From Prevotella sp. UBA4268 (GTDB taxonomy: Bacteria; Bacteroidota; Bacteroidia; Bacteroidales; Bacteroidaceae), in the NCBI GenBank assembly GCA_002395135.1, contig DGWC01000052.1, forward strand, positions 1 to 8,007: a stretch of DNA of 8,007 nt, written 5' to 3'. Positions 1 through 4,772 of this stretch are shown here, piece by piece (positions within the stretch are counted from its first letter, which is position 1; each line of letters opens with the position of its first letter). The translations under genes and the position numbers were made by a program. A model generated the notes under the pieces. It was not told the origin of the DNA, did no database searches, and was given only the letters and a program-made list of their open reading frames with translations.

Positions 1-982
1 AGTCTTCGCCGGCAATCTCTATCTTCGCCTTCTCTATCTGCTTGGAAATGGTTGGATCGGCATCGGCATAGCCTTTCAGCGTGCGCGTCAGTGCCATGCG
101 GAAACCTGTCAGATGGGTACCTCCTTCTATGGTGTTGATGTTGTTTACGTAGGAATGGATGTTCTCGCTGTAGTCGGTATTGTACATCACAGCCACCTCG
201 ATGGGAATGCCTTGCTTCTCGGTCTTCAGATAAATCACATCGTCGAACAAGTGGGTGCGGTGGCGGTCCACGTAGCGCACGAACTCTTTCAGTCCTTCCT
301 GGGCATGGAACACCTCACGTTTGGTGTTGCCTTCCTCGTCGGGACGCAGGTCAGTGAGCGTGATGGTGATGCCGGCATTGAGGAAAGCCAGTTCGCGCAT
401 GCGGCGGGCGATGATGTCCCATTGGTATACGGTGGTGGTGAAAATCGTGGGATCGGGCCAGAACTGCTGGCGCGTACCGCGCAGTTCCGTCTCGCCAACC
501 ACCTTCACCGGATAGAGCGGCTTGCCCTGCTCGTATTCCTGCTGATAGATTTTCCCGTCGCGATATACTTGTGAGAGCATGCGCTTTGACAGCGCGTTCA
601 CGCAACTCACACCCACACCGTGCAGACCGCCCGACACCTTGTAGGAACCTTTGTCAAACTTTCCGCCTGCATGCAGCACCGTCATCACCACTTCGAGGGC
701 CGACTTGTGCATTTTCTCATGCTCGTCTACGGGGATACCGCGTCCGTTATCTTGTACTGTGATTGAATTGTCTTCGTTGATGGTCACCTCGATGTGGGTG
801 CAATAGCCTGCCATCGCCTCATCGATGGAGTTGTCAACAGTCTCGTTCACCAAGTGGTGGAGACCCTTTTCGCTGATGTCGCCAATATACATGGCCGGGC
901 GCTTGCGCACTGCTTCCAGTCCTTCAAGCACCTGAATGTTACTCGCTGAATAATTGCTTCCGCTGTTCAGATTCTCTTCCAT
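1..982 (-). CDS. gyrB: DNA gyrase subunit B, N-terminal part (cut by window edge)
   Basis: ATPase subunit of DNA gyrase, the type IIA topoisomerase (GyrA2GyrB2) that introduces negative supercoils into DNA in the cytoplasm. The 327 codons visible cover the GHKL ATPase domain and most of the transducer domain. The N-terminus has the GyrB signature YSASNIQVLEGLEAVRKRPA at about 11-30. HHLVNETVDNSIDEA follows at 42-56, placing the catalytic Glu at 47 and the Mg-binding Asn at 51. The ATP motifs DNGRGIP (78-84) and GGLHGVGVS (118-126) are intact. The ATG at 982 gives the expected start; upstream is A-rich with no Shine-Dalgarno, as usual in Bacteroidota. ParE is the main alternative, but residues such as TRQQFWPD are of the Bacteroidota GyrB type. 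The TOPRIM and C-terminal parts lie outside the window. Its third codon positions are rich in G and C, unlike the genes at 1387-3411. Confidence 0.96.
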   Translation of the reverse strand, partial: MEENLNSGSNYSASNIQVLEGLEAVRKRPAMYIGDISEKGLHHLVNETVDNSIDEAMAGYCTHIEVTINEDNSITVQDNGRGIPVDEHEKMHKSALEVVMTVLHAGGKFDKGSYKVSGGLHGVGVSCVNALSKRMLSQVYRDGKIYQQEYEQGKPLYPVKVVGETELRGTRQQFWPDPTIFTTTVYQWDIIARRMRELAFLNAGITITLTDLRPDEEGNTKREVFHAQEGLKEFVRYVDRHRTHLFDDVIYLKTEKQGIPIEVAVMYNTDYSENIHSYVNNINTIEGGTHLTGFRMALTRTLKGYADADPTISKQIEKAKIEIAGED

Positions 983-1042
983 TATTTTGATTTCGTATAT
1001 ATTCGCTGCCGTTAGTTATACGGCTCTTTTGCTTTTAGGTTG

Positions 1043-1074
1043 CAAAGATACGAAAAAAACATTAAATACTAAAG
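1043..1074 (-). promoter_or_regulatory. Putative gyrB promoter
   Basis: On the minus strand a perfect TAnnTTTG box (TATCTTTG, 1043-1050) is preceded, with 19 bases between, by TTTA (1070-1073), a 3-of-4 match to the TTTG -33 element. The expected transcription start lies near 1038, giving a 5' leader of about 55 bases before the gyrB ATG. The assignment rests on the known Bacteroidota sigma-ABfr consensus; no transcript data are available here. Confidence 0.6.
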
Positions 1075-1080
1075 TATTTA
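1063..1080. promoter_or_regulatory. Operator-like palindrome over the gyrB -33 element
   Basis: TAAATACT-AA-AGTATTTA is a perfect inverted repeat with 8-base arms and a 2-base centre. It lies exactly over the candidate -33 element of the gyrB promoter, where a bound dimeric protein would compete with RNA polymerase. The palindrome is seen directly; an operator role is inference. The sequence is AT-rich, so chance occurrence is possible. Confidence 0.4.
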
Positions 1081-1386
1081 CTTGCTAAAATATTCAAAAA
1101 AATGAATAGCGAAAACGAGCCGCAGCAGCAGCCCGCTTCCGGGGAAGCCGCTTATTGACCGAGGGTCTTGGCGGATTCTTTTTTGTGCGCCCTCCCCCAC
1201 GGGAAAAAGATTTTTTCATGCACTTGTTTGTAAGTGACTGAATGCCAGCGTGTTTTTTGAAACGATGCAGCACCTGCCTTCCGAAACCTATGCTATCGCC
1301 CATTGAAACCATAGCTTTTGGCAGCATTACCATCAAAGGCATAGCTTGCTACCGGCAATTGAGCCTCTGCGGCATGCGAAGGCTGT

Positions 1387-1788
1387 CTAAAGCATCTTTA
1401 TCCAAGCAGCATAACCCAAGGTGTCGAGCAGCAGCATTGTGATGATGCTCATTGTGAGCACCGTCTTGTCGCACAGGCAGTAGTTAAGCGCAGCAAATGC
1501 GGTGCTGCTTATCGCAAGCAAAGTGATAATCAGGGGCTGGATGCCGTCGTGTGGAATCAGTACAAGAGGCAGTTCAAGGAGCAGCCTTCCTGTCAGGATT
1601 GCCGTTGGAAGTGCCAGGATGCTTAGCCTGTAATGCTCTTTGCCATATTGTTTAAGAACAAAATAGGTAACAACAAAGAAACAGCCGCTCTCCACAATGC
1701 CATCCAACAAGTAGGAATAGTGAGATATCCAGTTCGTGGCAATGAATGTGAGGGCACTGGCAATTGTGGCAATCAGATATTTCCTCAT
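1387..1788 (-). CDS. Small polytopic membrane protein, paralogue of the upstream gene; function unknown
   Basis: 133 residues, dominated by hydrophobic segments at roughly 4-19, 31-46, 56-79, 85-101 and 109-129, so an inner-membrane protein with four or five helices. I do not recognise the family. It aligns end to end with the next gene upstream (1812-2243). Shared features are the MRK start, an IATxW..Y.Y stretch near 16-26, S.CFF at 34-38, the motif GRLLLELP at 67-74 (GRVLPEIP in the partner) and a C-terminal LL.T.G...W. The conserved Arg and Glu next to a helix are candidates for a functional site. There is no signal peptide other than the first helix. The 23-base gap to the upstream gene, same strand, suggests one transcript. 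Codon use is AT-richer than in gyrB or recO. A real gene is likely; no function is assigned. Confidence 0.75.
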   Translation of the reverse strand: MRKYLIATIASALTFIATNWISHYSYLLDGIVESGCFFVVTYFVLKQYGKEHYRLSILALPTAILTGRLLLELPLVLIPHDGIQPLIITLLAISSTAFAALNYCLCDKTVLTMSIITMLLLDTLGYAAWIKML

Positions 1789-1811
1789 GGCGTGTCAGTT
1801 TTCGGTATAAG

Positions 1812-2243
1812 TCATTTCTTGAGGTACTTCACGAAATCATACCATGTGTCGATTCCTGCCGTACCCAAGAGAATCACGATAATGATAGTAAGAATAAGAA
1901 TAACCGGTAAACGTTTTTGCTGGTACAAGGCTGCCAAGAGTATGGTGACGGTCACCATGATCAGTATTCCGATTGATCCCAGAGAGTCATAGAACGTGAT
2001 GATTCTCACGGGGATTTCTGGCAACACTCTTCCCGCAACGATGGCAGAGGTAACGGCATACACCTCTTTTCCCTTGCTCTTGAAATGTTGGAGCAGGTGG
2101 AAGGTGAGGGCAAAGAAACAAATGGACTGTGCAAACCCCACCGCGTAATTATATTTGGCGGTCCATAATGTTGCAAGGATAGTTATAACTGCCCAGGCAA
2201 ACGATAGAAAAAACTGTTTTCTCATGTTGTTTGTATGTTCCAT
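1812..2243 (-). CDS. Small polytopic membrane protein, paralogue of the downstream gene; function unknown
   Basis: 143 residues from the first ATG; an alternative start at codon 7 (base 2225) begins MRKQ and matches the MRKY start of the paralogue at 1387-1788, so the mature reading may be 137 residues. Neither start has a Shine-Dalgarno. Hydrophobic segments lie at about 11-28, 34-53, 61-73, 91-106 and 111-128. The conserved S.CFF is at 40-44 and GRVLPEIP at 71-78. The C-terminus ends in a short basic tail (VKYLKK), probably cytoplasmic. The two genes look like an old tandem duplication, since similarity spans the whole length but is modest. The gene lies 199 bases downstream of the regulator at 2443-3411, with a palindrome and possible promoter elements between. 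I recognise no family; transport, sensing or immunity roles would all be guesses. Confidence 0.75.
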   Translation of the reverse strand: MEHTNNMRKQFFLSFAWAVITILATLWTAKYNYAVGFAQSICFFALTFHLLQHFKSKGKEVYAVTSAIVAGRVLPEIPVRIITFYDSLGSIGILIMVTVTILLAALYQQKRLPVILILTIIIVILLGTAGIDTWYDFVKYLKK

Positions 2244-2283
2244 GTTATGATTTGTTTAACTGCATGTTAGCATTTTCATAGTG

Positions 2284-2317
2284 CAATTATACGTTTTTTT
2301 ATCTGTTTTCAAAGATT
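2284..2317 (-). promoter_or_regulatory. Possible promoter of the membrane-protein pair
   Basis: Two imperfect minus-strand candidates overlap. TATAATTG (2284-2291) is a 7-of-8 match to TAnnTTTG and has TTTG at 2310-2313 eighteen bases upstream. Alternatively AATCTTTG (2310-2317) could itself be the -7 box, but it lacks a good -33. Either would give a leader of roughly 35 to 65 bases before the ATG at 2243. Weak evidence, listed because a separate promoter would uncouple the pair from the regulator. Confidence 0.3.
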
Positions 2318-2355
2318 ATAGGTATGTTCCCTTTGTTTTCCAATTTAAACGTATG

Positions 2356-2371
2356 GCAAACAACTGTTTGC
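2356..2371. promoter_or_regulatory. Perfect 16-base palindrome upstream of the membrane-protein pair
   Basis: GCAAACA-AC-TGTTTGC has perfect 7-base arms and a 2-base centre. It lies about 40 bases upstream of the candidate promoter elements and 113 bases before the first membrane gene. No T-run follows on either strand, so it is not a normal terminator. Its form fits a binding site for a dimeric regulator; the helix-turn-helix protein encoded next door is an obvious but untested candidate. Confidence 0.4.
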
Positions 2372-2442
2372 TTGCTTTTAGAAATCTTACCAAATTTGTG
2401 TTTTGAATTATCAATAACCAAAGAACTTGCCTGTGAGAAGAG

Positions 2443-3411
2443 TTAATCGCGCTGCGCTTTCAAGTTCTTGTTCATTTGCGAGCGGTAGTTCCGAATTGTG
2501 CTAGGTGAGATGAAGAGGATTTGTTGAATGGACTTGTCGCTGAAATCCATCTTCGAGAGAATCAGATAGGTGGTATGCCGCATTGTCAGCGACTTGTAAG
2601 GGGCTATGATTTCCTCTAACTCCTTGGGGCAGAGAAATGCGTAGTAGTCGATGAAACATTGCTCGTCTTCTACGGAAATGTTTTTCATCAGCCCGCCGTT
2701 TTGGACGTTCTCATATATTTCTTTCCCTCGTCCTAATTGCAGGTTTGATACTTTCCGTATATGTTCCATCTGCTCTTTTGCCGATATGATTTCCTGCTCT
2801 TTTTTCCGTATGACCTGATTCAGACTGTCCATCCTTTTTTTGTTGGTGCTGAGTGAACTGGTATACTTGCGCTCGCGGTGTTCAATCAAAACAAGTGCAG
2901 CGAGCATCATTGCGAGAAATGGAACCATCAGTTTGTAGGTGGATGAGGGAAGAAATGCATTTGCCCATTTTCCACTTTCTGGGTTATGGATTCTTGATGT
3001 GTGAACGGCGGTGAGTTTTTTCACGAAATACCGCTTGTGTTCTTCTGCCTTGTGTTCCATCTGTTTCGCTTCTGCAGTCATTCCATATGCTTTCAGCCTA
3101 TCGGCGGATTTCCTGTTGGCTTCTATCTCTGCTATTTGATGTAAGAAAACGGAGAATGTGCGTGTATTATCATAACTTGCTGAGCGGTTCAGCCAATAGG
3201 TGGTACCTTCGAAATCCCCTTTTTGCGCATACCATGCCGCCTTCATCCTACAAAAGTTATGTCGGCAAGTATTGTCATGGCACCTGTTGCTGAGGCTGTT
3301 GTCAAGCACGCTCTCGGGTAGTTGCCCTACGATGATTATAGTGCTGTCGGCTCTCTTCTGCAGGCAGAGAGAACCGCTATGTAGCAGAAATACAAAAAGG
3401 TTGCTTTCCAT
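2443..3411 (-). CDS. Membrane-anchored TPR / helix-turn-helix regulator, probably N-terminally truncated
   Basis: 322-codon frame resembling Bacteroidota regulators with a periplasmic TPR region, one transmembrane helix, a coiled coil and a cytoplasmic C-terminal LuxR-like helix-turn-helix. Visible parts: a TPR-like helical stretch around 56-130 (AAWYAQKGDF..TTYWLNRSA), a transmembrane helix at about 161-177, a charged coiled coil at 180-220, and an HTH at about 292-318 (SDKSIQQILFISPSTIRNYR). Known relatives are usually longer, with a signal peptide and several TPRs. Here the first ATG lies in the loop of the rpsT terminator, codons 2-6 are the terminator's descending arm, and the frame starts abruptly within a helix-like stretch. 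The gene may therefore be a truncated remnant, start further in (Met56, about 3246), or rely on read-through from rpsT. I see no frameshift after the start. Probable role: signal-responsive transcription control of nearby genes; target unknown. Confidence 0.7.
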   Translation of the reverse strand: MESNLFVFLLHSGSLCLQKRADSTIIIVGQLPESVLDNSLSNRCHDNTCRHNFCRMKAAWYAQKGDFEGTTYWLNRSASYDNTRTFSVFLHQIAEIEANRKSADRLKAYGMTAEAKQMEHKAEEHKRYFVKKLTAVHTSRIHNPESGKWANAFLPSSTYKLMVPFLAMMLAALVLIEHRERKYTSSLSTNKKRMDSLNQVIRKKEQEIISAKEQMEHIRKVSNLQLGRGKEIYENVQNGGLMKNISVEDEQCFIDYYAFLCPKELEEIIAPYKSLTMRHTTYLILSKMDFSDKSIQQILFISPSTIRNYRSQMNKNLKAQRD

Positions 3412-3428
3412 ACGGAAGCAACCTTTTT
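3394..3428 (-). terminator. Rho-independent terminator of rpsT
   Basis: Perfect 13-base arms AAAAAGGTTGCTT and AAGCAACCTTTTT around a 9-base loop, 27 bases past the rpsT stop, ending in a T-run on the minus strand. Its A/T symmetry would let it work in both directions. The ATG of the regulator ORF lies in its loop (3409-3411). Confidence 0.85.
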
Positions 3429-3454
3429 TATCATGATTTGGAGATTCTTAATCA

Positions 3455-3709
3455 TTAACCCAGTTTGCTGATGTGCTTGCACAGGCTTGACTTCAGGTTG
3501 GCGGCCTTGTTGCGGTGGATGATACCCTTGGTAGCCAGTTTGTCGAGCATCTTCTGCACTTTCGGATACAGAGCAACAGCCTCGTCCTTTTCAGTCATTG
3601 CGCGCAGTTTGCGAACAGCGTTACGCATGGTCTTTGCATAATAGCGGTTGTGCAGTGTTCTCGTCTTGGTCTGACGAATTCTCTTCTCAGATGATTTGTG
3701 ATTTGCCAT
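3455..3709 (-). CDS. rpsT: 30S ribosomal protein S20
   Basis: 84 residues, close to the usual 83-88 for S20. This is a basic primary binder of 16S rRNA that helps assemble the 30S subunit. The sequence has the family's form: [21 protein letters not shown] at the start, the basic helix [13 protein letters not shown], and the C-terminal [19 protein letters not shown] with the conserved IHRNKAA.LKS block at about 64-74. The ATG at 3709 follows an A-rich leader (AAAAAGAAA) with no Shine-Dalgarno. It lies 157 bases downstream of tRNA-Glu on the same strand with no promoter box between, so it is probably transcribed with the tRNA. A strong terminator follows at 3394-3428. Confidence 0.96.
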   Translation of the reverse strand: MANHKSSEKRIRQTKTRTLHNRYYAKTMRNAVRKLRAMTEKDEAVALYPKVQKMLDKLATKGIIHRNKAANLKSSLCKHISKLG

Positions 3710-3866
3710 TTTCTTTTTAATTGTTTAAATGTTAATGTTTTTTGTGTGCCTATGGGTCTTACGTATGCAACAGCCCTGGGCGGATTTAAAAAATCCTCCA
3801 GCACCTTTTCACAAGAAAACCTTCATTGGGAACTTGCTGAGCGAATCACTGCGCGATGCTGGAAAC
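3710..3866 (-). other. tRNA-Glu to rpsT spacer / rpsT 5' leader
   Basis: On the minus strand this 157-base spacer contains no TAnnTTTG box and no strong terminator. The only small palindrome is GGATTT/AAATCC around a TTT centre (about 3783-3797), which has no U-run after it. It therefore probably serves as the long rpsT leader in a shared tRNA-rpsT transcript. S20 represses its own translation in E. coli; whether this leader does so here is unknown. Confidence 0.45.
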
Positions 3867-3941
3867 TGGTAGTCCCTAGGAGAGTCGAACTCCTCTTTAG
3901 AGAATGAAAATCTCTCGTCCTAACCGATAGACGAAGGGACC
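3867..3941 (-). tRNA. tRNA-Glu (anticodon UUC), CCA encoded
   Basis: The minus strand folds into a full cloverleaf. The acceptor is GGTCCCT with AGGGACT (G1-T72 is a wobble), the D arm GTCT/GGAC around ATCGGTTA, and the anticodon stem AGAGA/TCTCT with loop TTTTCAT (anticodon TTC). The variable loop is AAAG and the T arm AGGAG/CTCCT with loop TTCGACT. Discriminator A is followed by a templated CCA at 3867-3869. It reads GAA and GAG codons. A strong promoter lies immediately upstream. Confidence 0.96.
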
Positions 3942-3960
3942 ATCGTCATTTTTGCGGGTG

Positions 3961-3992
3961 CAAAGTTAGGGGTTTTCTTTCATTCCTGCAAA
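3961..3992 (-). promoter_or_regulatory. Promoter of tRNA-Glu (and probably rpsT)
   Basis: On the minus strand TTTG (3989-3992), 20 bases, then TAACTTTG (3961-3968): a full match to the Bacteroidota vegetative consensus in both boxes and spacing. The tRNA 5' end is at 3941, so only a short leader of about 15 bases would be removed. It lies back to back with the recO promoter, about 40 bases away. Confidence 0.75.
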
Positions 3993-4031
3993 TTTTAGTT
4001 GATATTTTTTCGCAAAACGGCAGTTTTTTAC

Positions 4032-4039
4032 TAATTTTG
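4032..4039 (+). promoter_or_regulatory. Candidate -7 box of recO, almost on top of the start codon
   Basis: TAATTTTG matches TAnnTTTG exactly on the plus strand and ends six bases before the recO ATG at 4046. About 20 bases upstream there is only a T-run (4005-4010), a poor -33. If used, transcription would begin within about three bases of the ATG. Confidence 0.5.
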
Positions 4040-4045
4040 TGGCCG

Positions 4046-4771
4046 ATGCTGACGAAAACCAGAGCCATTGTGCTGAGAAATATCAAATTGGGCGAGCAGA
4101 AAATGATTGTCGACCTGCTCACGGAAACCGACGGGCGCCTGTCGGTGGTGACGGTGATTCCCAAGACGCAGAAGGGGAAACTCAAGAAACAATACTTCCA
4201 GCCGATGAGCATTCTCGACGTAGAACTTGACATCCGTCCGCATACCGATTTGCAACGGTTGCGCGACGCGCGCATCGCCACGCCTTATTCGTCGATACCC
4301 TTCAACCCCTACAAACTCAGCATCACGCTCTTCCTGGCCGAGTTCATCTATTACGCTACGCGCGACGAGCAGCAAAACGCGCCCCTCTTTGCCTACATAG
4401 AGCGCAGCATGCAGTGGCTCGATGGCTGCACGCAGTCGTTTTCCAACTTCCATCTGGTGTTCATGATGCGCCTGAGCCGCTTCATCGGCTTCTATCCCAA
4501 CACCGAGGACTATAGCGAGGGCGACTTCTTCGACATGCGTGCCGCCACATTCACGCCCCATGCGCCCGTGCACCCCGACTTCCTTTCGCCGGTAGATGCT
4601 GCCCGCATTGGCACACTCATGCGCATGAACTACGACACGATGCATCTCTTTCGCATGAACCACACCGACCGCAACCGCATCATTGACGTGCTGATAGACT
4701 ATTACCGCCTGCACGTGGCGGGATTCCCCGAACTGAAATCGCTGCCAGTAATGAAGGAACTGTGGGCTTGA
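4046..4771 (+). CDS. recO: DNA repair protein RecO
   Basis: 241 residues, normal length for RecO, the recombination mediator that works with RecR (and RecF) to load RecA on SSB-coated single-stranded DNA and anneals complementary strands. The N-terminal OB-fold reads MLTKTRAIVLRNIKLGEQKM and continues through GRLSVVTVIPK to about residue 80. The rest is the helical RecO C-terminal domain (PYKLSITLFLAEFIYYATRDEQ at about 90-111; MMRLSRFIGFYPN near 145-160). A zinc-binding Cys4 cluster, present in some RecO proteins, is absent: only one Cys is seen (LDGCTQ). I start at ATG 4046, not the TTG nine bases upstream, because MLTKTRAIVL is the typical RecO start and the TTG falls in the candidate promoter box. 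Third positions are G/C-rich as in gyrB and ftsZ. Its stop is one base from the stop of the convergent LRR gene. Confidence 0.93.
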   Translation: MLTKTRAIVLRNIKLGEQKMIVDLLTETDGRLSVVTVIPKTQKGKLKKQYFQPMSILDVELDIRPHTDLQRLRDARIATPYSSIPFNPYKLSITLFLAEFIYYATRDEQQNAPLFAYIERSMQWLDGCTQSFSNFHLVFMMRLSRFIGFYPNTEDYSEGDFFDMRAATFTPHAPVHPDFLSPVDAARIGTLMRMNYDTMHLFRMNHTDRNRIIDVLIDYYRLHVAGFPELKSLPVMKELWA

Positions 4772-4772
4772 A

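Larger units (their letters stand above)
983..1386. other. Gene-free intergenic region between gyrB and the membrane-protein pair
   Basis: About 400 bases without a believable gene. The gyrB promoter and palindrome occupy the gyrB-proximal end. Small hairpins are present: TATTCA/TGAATA at 1091-1108, GCTTC/GAAGC at 1135-1148 and CACTT/AAGTG at 1221-1236. On the minus strand the last one is followed a few bases later by a short AAAAAATCTTTTT run and might be a weak terminator of the membrane-protein operon, but it is not convincing. The 82-codon open frame on the minus strand (1094-1342) has no family resemblance and a low-complexity basic, Ala-rich end; I do not call it. Confidence 0.5.

Noticed and set aside
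1094..1342. 82-codon minus-strand open frame
   Set aside because: No recognisable family features, low-complexity basic/Ala-rich end; it lies in intergenic DNA and has no credible promoter or start.
3783..3797. GGATTTTTTAAATCC as a terminator after tRNA-Glu
   Set aside because: Only six base pairs, all but two A-T, and no U-run after it on the minus strand.
4037..4045. TTG start for recO
   Set aside because: It falls within the candidate -7 box, and the ATG at 4046 gives the standard RecO N-terminus.
4031..4714. 227-codon open frame antisense to recO
   Set aside because: Its length is a by-product of the G/C-rich third positions of recO; composition (Val, His, Ala, Glu) is that of an antisense shadow.
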